Assembly: GCF_002213415.1 (NCBI RefSeq)
Contig: NZ_NJGU01000017.1
Span: 29,957-93,956, forward strand
Direction: 5' to 3'
DNA length: 64,000 nt
Source of the DNA: Herbaspirillum robiniae
GTDB taxonomy: Bacteria > Pseudomonadota > Gammaproteobacteria > Burkholderiales > Burkholderiaceae_D
Part shown: positions 8,177 through 16,201 of the stretch, piece by piece
Layout of the letters: every line of letters starts with the position of its first letter
How positions within the stretch are numbered: position 1 is the first letter of the stretch
Position numbers and translations under genes: made by a program
The notes under the pieces: generated by a model
Seen by the model: only the letters and a program-made list of their open reading frames with translations
Told to the model about the DNA's origin: nothing
The model's database searches: none

Positions 8177-8911
8177 ATGCAGACGCCCTTCCTTTTCCGC
8201 TTCCGCGAATCGCTGGCCGGCCTGCCTTCGCTGCTGGTGCTGCTGGCGCTGGTGCTGGCCGGCGTGCAGCAGACCGCGCGCCTGGTGCGCCATGAAGATC
8301 CCAAGCCGGTGCAGATCGCGCTGTTCGAGGAAGCGCCGCCCGCGCCCAAGGTAGAAACCCCGCCGCCGGAACCGCCGAAGAAGGTCGAGACGCCCAGGCC
8401 GGTCGCCAAGCCCATCCCCGTACCGGCGCCGCGCCCCGCGCCCAAGTCCGATCCCAATCCGATCGAACAGGTCCGTCCGGCGCCGGAAACCCCGCCGGTT
8501 GCGGCCCAGCCGGTCGCGCGCCCGGCGCCGCAGCCGACTCCTGTGGCGCCTCCGGCGCCTGCGCCGCAACCGGTGGCACAGCCCGCGCCGCCTGCGCCCA
8601 GCAGCGCCAATGTCGAAGCGCAATACGTCGGCAAGCTGCGCGCCCATCTCAACAGCATCAAGCGCTACCCCACCGGCCGCGAAGCCAGCCAGCTCAAGCC
8701 GCAGGGCAAGGTGCGCGTCTGGTTCGTGCTCAGGCGCGACGGTTCGGTGGTGGACGTCGGCATCGATGAATCCTCCAACTCGATGCTGCTCGACGACGCC
8801 GCCCGCAAGACCATCAACCGCGCCACGTTCGCCGCCTTCCCGGACGGCACCTGGCCGGGAGAAGGCACACACCGGTTCACCGCCGATCTGGAGTTCATCC
8901 CGGTCGGCTAG
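8177..8911 (+). CDS. tonB: TonB family energy transducer
   Basis: 244 residues. One N-terminal membrane helix (~17-35), a long proline-rich linker with PAP and PKP repeats (~55-155) and a C-terminal TonB fold (YVGKLRAHLNSIKRYPTG onward) ending in LEFIPVG. The membrane helix lacks the usual S-H-x3-L motif of E. coli TonB, so coupling to ExbB may differ. The ATG at 8177 is two bases after the exbD stop; a GTG at 8171 overlapping exbD is an alternative. Neither has a clear Shine-Dalgarno, which suggests translational coupling. Confidence 0.9.
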   Translation: MQTPFLFRFRESLAGLPSLLVLLALVLAGVQQTARLVRHEDPKPVQIALFEEAPPAPKVETPPPEPPKKVETPRPVAKPIPVPAPRPAPKSDPNPIEQVRPAPETPPVAAQPVARPAPQPTPVAPPAPAPQPVAQPAPPAPSSANVEAQYVGKLRAHLNSIKRYPTGREASQLKPQGKVRVWFVLRRDGSVVDVGIDESSNSMLLDDAARKTINRATFAAFPDGTWPGEGTHRFTADLEFIPVG

Positions 8912-8936
8912 ATCTTGCAAGCAAGCCCGCAGCAAA

Positions 8937-8958
8937 GCGCGGCCGCCGGCGGCCGCGC
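8937..8958 (+). other. 22-bp perfect palindrome between tonB and the receptor gene
   Basis: The block is its own reverse complement, made of GCGCGGCCGCC and its complement. As RNA it makes a very stable stem. No T-run follows, so it is not a classical terminator. It may block 3' decay or act as a processing site. Confidence 0.6.
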
Positions 8959-9000
8959 CCAACTCCAATAGCGCAGTTCCAAACTCTCAGGGGAAATGAC

Positions 9001-11394
9001 ATGCAACTCAAACACACCCGGCTATCGCTGCTGATTTCCGGGATCTTCATGGCGGCCGGCACCGGCGCCCTGGCCCAGACCACCGATGTGGGCACCGTCA
9101 CCGTGCAGGGCAATGCCGGCACACCGCAGGCCACCGGCCTGATCCAGCAGGAAGAGTCGCCCAAGGCGCGCAGCTCGGTCAACCGCGACTACATGGAAAA
9201 GCAGTCGCCCACCGGCAACCCGTACCAGATGATCAACCTGCTGCCCGGCGTGAACAGCTATGACCAGGACGGCAGCGGCCTGTTCGGCGGCAACATCCGC
9301 GTGCGCGGCTTCAACAGCGACCAGCTGGGCTTCACCATCAACGGCGCGCCGGTCAACGACTCCGGCAACTTCGCGGTCTACCCGCAGGAGTACACCGACG
9401 CCGAAAACCTGTGCGACATCTTCGTCACCCAGGGCTCGACCGACACCGAAGCGCCCCACGTCGGCGCCACCGGCGGCAACATCGGCATGACCATGTGCGC
9501 GCCCGAAGACAAGCAGCGCATCCGCGTGACCAACGCCTTCGGCTCCAACAACCTGTGGAAGCGCTATGTGCGCTTCGACTCGGGCAAGCTGTTCGACGAC
9601 CGCTTCAAGTTCTTCATCTCGTATTCGAAGACCACCGCCGACAAGTTCAAGGGCGCCGGCGGCGCCGAGAAGCAGCACATCGACTTCGGCAGCAAGCTGG
9701 ACCTGGGCCAGGGCAGCTTCATCGACGCCGACTTCATGTACAACAAGGCGATCAACAACAACTATCGTTCGCTGACCAAGGCGCAGATCGCCCAGTTCGG
9801 CACCGGCTACGACTTCGGCACCCGCGTGCCGGTGCACCAGCCGGGCGTCAACGGCACCGCGCAGAACGACACCAACTACGGCCCCAACGCCGGCATCAAC
9901 AACGGCAACAAGGACCTGTACTACGCCTACAACATCAACCCGTTCGAGAACTGGCTGGCGACCGTCAACGGCCACTTCCAGTTCAGCCCAACGGCCAGCG
10001 TCGACGTCAGCCCCTACTTCTGGTACGGCTTCGGCACCGGCGGCAACCAGCTGCAGACGCTGACCGAAGGCAACGCCGGCAACCTGCTGGGCGGCGGCGT
10101 GCGCGACATCAACGGCGACGGCGACACGCGCGATACCGTCTTCGTCTACGAAGGCAGCCGCACCCGCACCTTCCGCCCCGGCATCACGCTCAAGTACAAC
10201 CAGCAGATCGACAACCACAAGCTGATGGTCGGCTACTGGTACGAGCGTGCGCGCCACCAGCAAACCGGCCAGTTCTCCACCGTCGACAACAACGGCAACA
10301 TCAGCGACATGTGGCAGGACAACCCGGCGCTGTGGCTGCGCAACCAGGACGGCAGCGTGGTGCAGTACCGCGACACGATGACCATCAGCACCGGCAAGTC
10401 GGCCTTCCTGCAGGACAGCATCAGCCTGATGAACGACAAGCTCAACGTGCAGGTCGGCGCGCGCTACTCCACCATCGACCGCGACTTCACCAACAACCCG
10501 AGCCAGAGCGCCGGCGGCTTCTACACGCTCAAGAAGTCCTACTCCGAGCTGCTGCCCAGCGTGGGCGTGCGCTTCCAGCTGGACCAGGCGCAATCGGTGT
10601 TCGCCAACGCCGCCAAGAACTTCAAGGCGCCGGGCAACTTCTCGTACTTCGGCCTGCTCTCGGGCGGCAGCTTCGTCAACGGCGTGTACACCGGCGGCAC
10701 CCTGCGCAACGTGCCGGTGGAGAAGGAAACCTCCTGGAACTACGACCTCGGCTACCGCTACAACACCGACAAGTGGACCTTCTCGAGCTCGCTGTTCTAC
10801 ATCGACTACAAGAACCGCATCGCCCAGTCGTATGACCCGAACACCGCCACCCGCATCGACACCAACGTCGGCGACTCGACCTCCAAGGGCATGGAACTGG
10901 AATCCGGCTATGCGCTGAGCCGCAGCCTGTCGCTGTACGGCTCGCTGTCCTACATCAAGAGCAAGATGAAGGACAACCTGCGCTACGACGCCAGCACCAG
11001 CCTGCCGGTCAGCGGCAAGGAATTCCCGGATACGCCGAACTGGCTGTCCGGCGTGGCGCTGCAATACCAGCGCGACGGCTGGTACGTGTTCGGACAGGCC
11101 AAGTACACCGGCCGCCGCTACACCACGCTGGTCAACGACGACAACCTGGGCGGCTACACCGTGTTCAACGCCGGCGCGGGCGCGACCTTCCCGTCGACCT
11201 CCTGGCTCAAGAGCCCGACCATCCGCCTGAACGTGTTCAACCTGTTCGACAAGCAGTACCTGAACCTGAGTTCGAGCAGTGGCAGCCAGTTCACCTACAA
11301 CGCCAACACCATCGGCAATTCGGCGGGTTCTGCGCCGTCGCTGTATATCGGCGCGCCGCGTACCTTCACCGTCACCCTGACCGCGGACTTCTGA
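9001..11394 (+). CDS. TonB-dependent outer-membrane receptor
   Basis: 797 residues. Signal peptide ends near ALAQ (residue 25), a TonB-box-like VGTVTVQG follows, then the plug domain (INLLPGVNSYDQDGSG, NIRVRGFNSDQLGFTING, GATGGNIGM) and the 22-strand barrel ending in TFTVTLTADF with a terminal Phe. Two plug cysteines (ENLCDIF, MTMCAPED) could form a disulfide. AGGGGAAA precedes the ATG. No Fur box is visible upstream, so iron is not the obvious substrate. Linked exbD, tonB, exbB and a secreted phospholipase-D-like enzyme suggest a dedicated uptake system, perhaps for a product of that enzyme; this is inference. Confidence 0.9.
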   Translation: MQLKHTRLSLLISGIFMAAGTGALAQTTDVGTVTVQGNAGTPQATGLIQQEESPKARSSVNRDYMEKQSPTGNPYQMINLLPGVNSYDQDGSGLFGGNIRVRGFNSDQLGFTINGAPVNDSGNFAVYPQEYTDAENLCDIFVTQGSTDTEAPHVGATGGNIGMTMCAPEDKQRIRVTNAFGSNNLWKRYVRFDSGKLFDDRFKFFISYSKTTADKFKGAGGAEKQHIDFGSKLDLGQGSFIDADFMYNKAINNNYRSLTKAQIAQFGTGYDFGTRVPVHQPGVNGTAQNDTNYGPNAGINNGNKDLYYAYNINPFENWLATVNGHFQFSPTASVDVSPYFWYGFGTGGNQLQTLTEGNAGNLLGGGVRDINGDGDTRDTVFVYEGSRTRTFRPGITLKYNQQIDNHKLMVGYWYERARHQQTGQFSTVDNNGNISDMWQDNPALWLRNQDGSVVQYRDTMTISTGKSAFLQDSISLMNDKLNVQVGARYSTIDRDFTNNPSQSAGGFYTLKKSYSELLPSVGVRFQLDQAQSVFANAAKNFKAPGNFSYFGLLSGGSFVNGVYTGGTLRNVPVEKETSWNYDLGYRYNTDKWTFSSSLFYIDYKNRIAQSYDPNTATRIDTNVGDSTSKGMELESGYALSRSLSLYGSLSYIKSKMKDNLRYDASTSLPVSGKEFPDTPNWLSGVALQYQRDGWYVFGQAKYTGRRYTTLVNDDNLGGYTVFNAGAGATFPSTSWLKSPTIRLNVFNLFDKQYLNLSSSSGSQFTYNANTIGNSAGSAPSLYIGAPRTFTVTLTADF

Positions 11395-11409
11395 TCGCGG
11401 CCAGTCCCC

Positions 11410-11442
11410 CGTGGCGGCGGCAGCCGCATCGCCGCCGCCACG
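11410..11442 (+). other. 12-bp-stem hairpin between receptor gene and exbB
   Basis: CGTGGCGGCGGC (11410-11421) pairs perfectly with GCCGCCGCCACG (11431-11442) across a 9-nt loop, 15 bp after the receptor stop. No T-run follows. Probably an mRNA-stabilising or partial-termination element. Confidence 0.6.
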
Positions 11443-11471
11443 AACACCGCAACACTGCTAGAGAGGCAATC

Positions 11472-12113
11472 ATGAACATGCAACTACTCCACGAACTGGC
11501 CTTCTACCTGATGTACGCCTGCGCCGCGCTGGCCATCTTCGTCATCGTCGAACGCGGGCTGTTCTTCGGCTACACGATGCGCCAGGCCACCGGCCTGGAA
11601 AAGGCGATGACCCACGCCGTGCAGCATGTGAAGGAATTGCCGGCGCCGTTGACCGCCCGCCCCAGCCTGCCGCTGGAGCTGGTGTCCGACATCCTGTCGG
11701 AAAAGCACCACCTGAACTCCGAAAAGGACCTGGAAGATTTCAGCGAGTCGGTCTACATCGCCAAGCGCGGCGAGGTGCAGCAGCGCCTGTGGATCCTGGA
11801 CACCATCGTCACCGCCGCGCCGCTGCTGGGCCTGCTGGGCACCATCCTGGGCATCATCGACACCTTCAAGGCGCTGGCCAGCTCCGGCGTGTCCGACCCG
11901 GGCCAGGTGTCGGCCGGCATCGGCACCGCCCTGTACGCGACGGCGCTGGGCATCGGCATCGCGGTGGTCGGCATGTTCTTCTTCAACCTGTTCCAGGAAC
12001 GCATCGAACGCATCAACGACCACCTCAAGGTGCTGATGCTGCGCGCCTGCGTGGGCCGCACCGAACAGCAGGCCGCTTCCCAGCAGTCGCATGGCAAGCT
12101 GCATGTCGCCTGA
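11472..12113 (+). CDS. exbB: MotA/TolQ/ExbB proton channel family protein
   Basis: 213 residues with three membrane segments: one near the N-terminus (FYLMYACAALAIFVIVERG) and a pair at ~115-140 and ~160-185. The signature LDTIVTAAPLLGLLGTILGIIDTF and the later GIGTALYATALGIGIAV are typical of ExbB. GAGAGG precedes the ATG. It should form the ExbB5-ExbD2 complex with the product of 7767-8174, although the receptor gene separates the two. Confidence 0.92.
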   Translation: MNMQLLHELAFYLMYACAALAIFVIVERGLFFGYTMRQATGLEKAMTHAVQHVKELPAPLTARPSLPLELVSDILSEKHHLNSEKDLEDFSESVYIAKRGEVQQRLWILDTIVTAAPLLGLLGTILGIIDTFKALASSGVSDPGQVSAGIGTALYATALGIGIAVVGMFFFNLFQERIERINDHLKVLMLRACVGRTEQQAASQQSHGKLHVA

Positions 12114-12129
12114 TCTTCGCCGCCACCCC

Positions 12130-13377
12130 ATGCGATCCATACCGACACCCCTGCGCCGGCTGGCCGGGATGGCCGCCGCGCTCGGCCTGGCGCTGTCCCT
12201 GTGCGCCCCGGCCCGCGCGCAATTCGCCATTCCCGGCTTCGAGCTGGTGCATACCGTGCCGCGCGAAACCACGCTGGCCACGCCCGACCTGCGCGACGCC
12301 GCCACCGTGTGGAAGGAAATGTTCGATGCCGCCCGCACCGAAATCGACTTCGGCCAGTTCTACGTCGCCGGCCAGGACGGCGAGGCGCTGGACGACATCA
12401 TCGCTCACCTGGAGGCGGCCGGCCGGCGCGGCGTGAAGATCCGCTTCCTGCGCGAGAAGAAAGGCGGCTTCGCCTCCGACGCCGCCACCGTCGACAAGCT
12501 CAGGCGCATCCCCAACCTCGACTACCGCGAGCTGGACTACTCCAGCATGACCGGCAACGGCATCATCCACGCCAAGTACTTCGTGGTCGACGGCAGCAGC
12601 GCCTATGTGGGCAGCCAGAACTTCGACTGGCGCTCGTTCTCGCACATCCATGAGACCGGGTTGAAGATCACCGACGCCGCCATCGCGGCCCAGGTGCGCC
12701 AGATCTTCGAGATCGACTGGCAGGCGCAGGCGCTGATCGCCGCCGGCCGGCCGCCGGTGCCGATCAACCGCGCCACCGTGATGGCCGACGAGCGCCGCGG
12801 CAACTACCTGGTGGCCAGCCCCAACGCCTTCAATCCGCCCGGCGTGGGCGACTCGCAGGGCGAGCTGGTGCGCCTGCTGGGCCAGGCCAGGCAGGAAGTG
12901 CGCGTGCAGCTGCTGGACTACGCGCCGCTGTCCTACGGCCCCAACCGCACCCGCCCCTACTACGCGGTGATCGACGACGCGATCCGCGCGGCCGCCGCGC
13001 GCGGGGTGAAGATCAAGCTGATGGTGTCGAACTGGAACACCGAGGAGCCGGCCATCCATTATTTGCAGAGCCTGGCGGTGCTGCCCAATGTCGAGATCCG
13101 CATCGTCACGCTGCCGCCGGCCTCCACCGGCTTCATCCCGTTCGCCCGGGTGATCCACACCAAGTCCATGAGCATCGACGGCCGCGTGGCCTGGATCGGC
13201 ACCAGCAACTGGGCCGGCGGCTACCTGGACAATTCGCGCAACCTGGAAGTGGTGCTGCACGACGAGAACATGGCGCGGCGCGTGGCCGAGCTGCACGAAC
13301 AGACCTGGAGCTCGCCCTACGCCGAGCCCATCGACGTGCTGCGCCGATACCCGAAACCGGTCAAAGGCAAGCAATAG
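12130..13377 (+). CDS. Secreted phospholipase D-like protein
   Basis: 415 residues from the ATG at 12130, which gives a clear signal peptide (LAGMAAALGLALSLCAPARA, cleavage before QF). An ATG at 12103 inside the end of exbB is an alternative; neither has a strong Shine-Dalgarno. Two HKD motifs are present: HAKYFVVDGSSAYVGSQN and HTKSMSIDGRVAWIGTSN, so both active-site halves of a PLD fold are intact. It hydrolyses or transfers phosphodiesters in the periplasm or outside; substrate unknown. Its place as last gene of a TonB operon suggests it prepares or processes the receptor's ligand. Confidence 0.85.
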   Translation: MRSIPTPLRRLAGMAAALGLALSLCAPARAQFAIPGFELVHTVPRETTLATPDLRDAATVWKEMFDAARTEIDFGQFYVAGQDGEALDDIIAHLEAAGRRGVKIRFLREKKGGFASDAATVDKLRRIPNLDYRELDYSSMTGNGIIHAKYFVVDGSSAYVGSQNFDWRSFSHIHETGLKITDAAIAAQVRQIFEIDWQAQALIAAGRPPVPINRATVMADERRGNYLVASPNAFNPPGVGDSQGELVRLLGQARQEVRVQLLDYAPLSYGPNRTRPYYAVIDDAIRAAAARGVKIKLMVSNWNTEEPAIHYLQSLAVLPNVEIRIVTLPPASTGFIPFARVIHTKSMSIDGRVAWIGTSNWAGGYLDNSRNLEVVLHDENMARRVAELHEQTWSSPYAEPIDVLRRYPKPVKGKQ

Positions 13378-13420
13378 CCAATATCAGCCAGGCAAGAAGA
13401 ACCAGCAGGAGACGACATCG

Positions 13421-13451
13421 GCGGCAAGCTTTCGGGCTTGCCGTTTTTTTT
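13421..13451 (+). terminator. Terminator of the exbD-tonB-receptor-exbB-PLD operon
   Basis: CGGCAAGC-TTTCGG-GCTTGCCG, a perfect 8-bp stem followed by eight T. It closes the operon 44 bp after the PLD stop. Confidence 0.92.
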
Positions 13452-13516
13452 GCCGTCTTTTTGCGGTTTCCTTGTTCCCCCCGTTTGTTGCCAAAACGGC
13501 CATGCAAACCACATCT

Positions 13517-13548
13517 ATACATAAAATCTAATTTTAGATAATATGTAT
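13517..13548. promoter_or_regulatory. 32-bp dyad abutting the DauR-like start codon
   Basis: ATACATA (13517-13523) with TATGTAT (13542-13548), and inside it ATCTAA (13526-13531) with TTAGAT (13534-13539), share one centre at 13532/13533; 26 of 32 positions are symmetric. The dyad ends 5 bp before the ATG. An operator for autoregulation is the simplest reading. Confidence 0.65.
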
Positions 13549-13553
13549 CCATC

Positions 13554-14219
13554 ATGAAAACCGCGACCAAGACCGCTGCCCGCAGGAAGAAGCCGTCCCG
13601 CCCCGACCACGAGCTGCTGATGTCCCAGCTGCAACAGGTGGCCCAGGGCCTGGGCGAGACCTTCGCGCCGTTCTGCGAGGTGGTGCTGCACGACCTGCGC
13701 GACGCCGACCATTCCATCGTGGCCATCCACAACAACCTGTCCGGGCGCGAAGTGGGCGACGCCACCACCGAGCTGGGGCTGGCGCGCATCGCCGACGAGT
13801 CCTATCCGCAGGTGCTCGCCAACTACGCCAATGCCCTGCCCGACGGCCGCCAGGCCAAGAGCACCTCGATCGGCATCAAGGACGCCGACGGCAAGTACCT
13901 GGCCGCCCTGTGCATGAACATCGATCTGACCCTGTTCGGCGCGCTGCAAGGCATGCTGCGCCAGTTCGGCGGCATCGACAGCGGCGTGCGCGTGGCCGAA
14001 ACGCTGGAGCCGGCCGGCGCCGAGGCGCTGCGGCACAGGATCGACGAATTCGCCGCGCGGCTGTCGGCCACGCCGCGCAGCCTCAAGGCCGACGACCGGC
14101 GCGCGCTGATGCGCGAGCTGCGCCAGTCCGGCTGCATGGATGTGCGGCGCGCCGCCGAGATCGTCGCGGCGCACCTGGGCGTCTCGCGCGCCACCGTCTA
14201 CAACGACGAGAAGGACTGA
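13554..14219 (+). CDS. PAS-HTH regulator, DauR/YheO family
   Basis: 221 residues. A YheO-like PAS domain covers ~25-135 (FCEVVLHDLRDADHSIVAI, STSIGIKDADGKYLAALC) and a C-terminal DauR-type HTH covers ~160-221 (AAEIVAAHLGVSRATVYND). Relatives include DauR, which represses D-arginine use in Pseudomonas. No Shine-Dalgarno precedes the ATG and GATAAT lies only ~12 bp upstream, so the message may be nearly leaderless. It is followed on the same strand by a PLP ammonia-lyase, the likely target. A regulator of amino-acid breakdown is inferred. Confidence 0.85.
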   Translation: MKTATKTAARRKKPSRPDHELLMSQLQQVAQGLGETFAPFCEVVLHDLRDADHSIVAIHNNLSGREVGDATTELGLARIADESYPQVLANYANALPDGRQAKSTSIGIKDADGKYLAALCMNIDLTLFGALQGMLRQFGGIDSGVRVAETLEPAGAEALRHRIDEFAARLSATPRSLKADDRRALMRELRQSGCMDVRRAAEIVAAHLGVSRATVYNDEKD

Positions 14220-14268
14220 ACTCCCTCCGCCGAATTTCACCCTCCATTCCATCCAGAAGGAACCCGCC

Positions 14269-15249
14269 ATGATTCCCCTCTCCAGCGCCACCGAACTGCC
14301 CACCTTCGCCGACGTCCTGCTGGCGTCCGAACGCATCAAGCCCTGGGCGCACAGGACGCCCGTATTGAGCTCGCGCACCGCCGACGCCGAGCTCGGCGCC
14401 AGCCTGTTCTTCAAGTGCGAGAACTTCCAGCGCATGGGCGCCTTCAAGTTCCGCGGCGCGATGAATGCGCTGTCGCAGTTCAATGAAGAGCAGCGCAAGG
14501 CCGGCGTGGTCACCTTCTCCTCCGGCAACCACGCGCAGGGCACGGCGCTGGCGGCGCAGCTGCTAGGCATCCCGGCCACCATCATCATGCCGCTGGACGC
14601 GCCGGCGGCCAAGGTCGCCGCCACCCGCGGCTACGGCGCCAACATCGTCACCTACGACCGCTACAAGGAAGACCGCGAAGAGATCTGCGCGCGCCTGGCC
14701 GAAGAAAAGAAGATGACCGTCATCCCGCCCTACGACCATCCGCACGTGATGGCCGGCCAGGGCACCGCCACGCTGGAACTGCTGGAAGAGACCGGCCCGC
14801 TGGATGCGCTGTTCGTCTGCCTGGGCGGCGGCGGCCTGCTGTCGGGCGCGGCGCTGGCGGCGCGCGCGCTGGCGCCGGATTGCAAGATCTACGGCGTGGA
14901 GCCGGAGGCCGGCAACGACGGCCAGCAATCGCTGCGCAGCGGCAGCATCGTCAACATCGAAACGCCCAAGACCATCGCCGACGGCGCCCAGACCCAGCAC
15001 CTGGGCAAGTTCACCTTCGGGGTGATCAAGCGCGATGTCGACGATATCCTGACCGTCACCGACGAGGAACTGGTGGCCTGCATGCGCTTCTTCGCCGAGC
15101 GCATGAAGATGGTGGTCGAGCCGACCGGCTGCCTGGCCTTCGCCGCCGCCCGCAAGCAGCGCGCGCAACTGCAGGGCAAGCGCGTGGGCGTGATCATCAG
15201 CGGCGGCAACGTCGACCTCGGCAAGCTGTCCGGCTATCTGGCAGGCTGA
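14269..15249 (+). CDS. Serine/threonine dehydratase-like PLP ammonia-lyase
   Basis: 326 residues, fold-type II PLP enzyme without a regulatory ACT domain. The PLP lysine lies in FQRMGAFKFRGA (~residue 55), SSGNHAQG binds the substrate carboxylate, and the glycine loop GGGGLLSG holds the phosphate (~180). AGAAGG precedes the ATG. Length and motifs fit the threo-3-hydroxyaspartate ammonia-lyase / serine racemase / catabolic threonine dehydratase group. It lies 49 bp after the DauR-like gene; beta-hydroxyaspartate or hydroxy-amino-acid breakdown is plausible but not shown. Confidence 0.88.
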   Translation: MIPLSSATELPTFADVLLASERIKPWAHRTPVLSSRTADAELGASLFFKCENFQRMGAFKFRGAMNALSQFNEEQRKAGVVTFSSGNHAQGTALAAQLLGIPATIIMPLDAPAAKVAATRGYGANIVTYDRYKEDREEICARLAEEKKMTVIPPYDHPHVMAGQGTATLELLEETGPLDALFVCLGGGGLLSGAALAARALAPDCKIYGVEPEAGNDGQQSLRSGSIVNIETPKTIADGAQTQHLGKFTFGVIKRDVDDILTVTDEELVACMRFFAERMKMVVEPTGCLAFAAARKQRAQLQGKRVGVIISGGNVDLGKLSGYLAG

Positions 15250-15284
15250 TTACCGTCCCTTCACCCAACCGCAACGGAAACGAC

Positions 15285-15641
15285 ATGCCCCATCTCTTCT
15301 TCGAATACACCGACAACCTCAAGGTCGACACCCGGCAGACGCTGCTGAACCTGAACGAAGCGCTGGTCGGCAGCGGCCACTTCGACGAGAACGCGATCAA
15401 GGCGCGCGCCATCAGGCTGGACGACTACGTGGTCGGCACCCAGCCGCAAGCCAGGCGCGCGTTCCTGCACATGCGCCTGACCATACTCTCGGGACGCACG
15501 CCGGAAGTGAAAAAGCAGGTCGCCGACCTGCTGGTGGCCACCGTGCAAAAGGGCCAGAGCTGGCCGGAAGGCACGCAGGTGCAGATCACCGCCGAGGTGA
15601 TCGACATGCAGCGCGAGATCTACGGCAAGGAGGTGCTCTGA
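15285..15641 (+). CDS. 5-carboxymethyl-2-hydroxymuconate delta-isomerase family protein
   Basis: 118 residues, the usual CHMI length, starting MPHLFFEY with the N-terminal proline that is catalytic in the tautomerase superfamily once Met is removed. The rest (LLNLNEALVGSGHF, FLHMRLTILSGR) fits PF02962. In homoprotocatechuate breakdown (hpa) this enzyme isomerises CHM, but no other hpa gene is here. The upstream gap to the ammonia-lyase is 35 bp, so they are probably co-transcribed. Its true substrate in this context is uncertain. Confidence 0.82.
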   Translation: MPHLFFEYTDNLKVDTRQTLLNLNEALVGSGHFDENAIKARAIRLDDYVVGTQPQARRAFLHMRLTILSGRTPEVKKQVADLLVATVQKGQSWPEGTQVQITAEVIDMQREIYGKEVL

Positions 15642-15659
15642 AGCGCATCGGCGCCAATG

Positions 15660-15688
15660 AAAAAAGCGGCCACAAGGGCCGCTTTTTT
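15660..15688 (+). terminator. Terminator after the CHMI-like gene
   Basis: AAAAAAGCGGCC-ACAAG-GGCCGCTTTTTT: GC stem flanked by A and T runs, able to act in both directions. Confidence 0.85.
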
Positions 15689-15790
15689 CATGCGCGATCG
15701 GCGACGCGCATGCCCGAACCGGGACGTGCGCCTACGCGCAGCCGCAACGACTGCGCGCAGACCTTCGCAGGGCGAATCAGGAAATGAAGT

Positions 15791-16201
15791 TCAGGAGGCC
15801 AGCGCGTCCGCCGGCTGCGCTTCGCGGAACTGCACCACGTTGCCTTCGGGATCGAAGCCGTCGCAGGCGCGGAAATCCGGGCCGCTCCACTCCGCCTCGA
15901 CCGGCTTGAGGCCGCCGCCCTGGCTCTGCGCGCGGATGCGCGCCTGCGCCAGCGAACGCACCGGCAGGAACAGCTTGACCGGCACGTTCTCGCGCAGCAC
16001 CGGCGGCGAGACGATCTGCACGTTGGCAGCCACGGCCGGGGGAATGGCGTGGATGACCAGCAGGAATTGCTCCGCTTCGATCACCACCTTCTCGGCTTCT
16101 GCATGTTTGGGAACCACCGCCAGCACCTGCGCATAGAAAGCGGCAAGGCGGGCTACATCTTTGGCGAACAGGACTGCGCCTGCTTTGGGCTGGGTCGACA
16201 T
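15791..16201 (-). CDS. VOC family (glyoxalase/bleomycin-resistance fold) protein
   Basis: 136 residues from the ATG at 16201. One glyoxalase-like domain: AVLFAKDVARLAAFYAQVL at the start and FDPEGNVVQFREA at the end, the common VOC closing motif. Catalytic function cannot be assigned; the family includes lyases, dioxygenases and binding proteins. It converges with the CHMI gene across the terminator at 15660-15688. AAGCAGAG precedes the start codon at short spacing. Confidence 0.8.
   Translation of the reverse strand: MSTQPKAGAVLFAKDVARLAAFYAQVLAVVPKHAEAEKVVIEAEQFLLVIHAIPPAVAANVQIVSPPVLRENVPVKLFLPVRSLAQARIRAQSQGGGLKPVEAEWSGPDFRACDGFDPEGNVVQFREAQPADALAS

Noticed and set aside
9022..11064. Open frame of 680 codons on the minus strand
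   Set aside because: Antisense to the TonB-dependent receptor; Val/Ala/Gly-rich nonsense composition.
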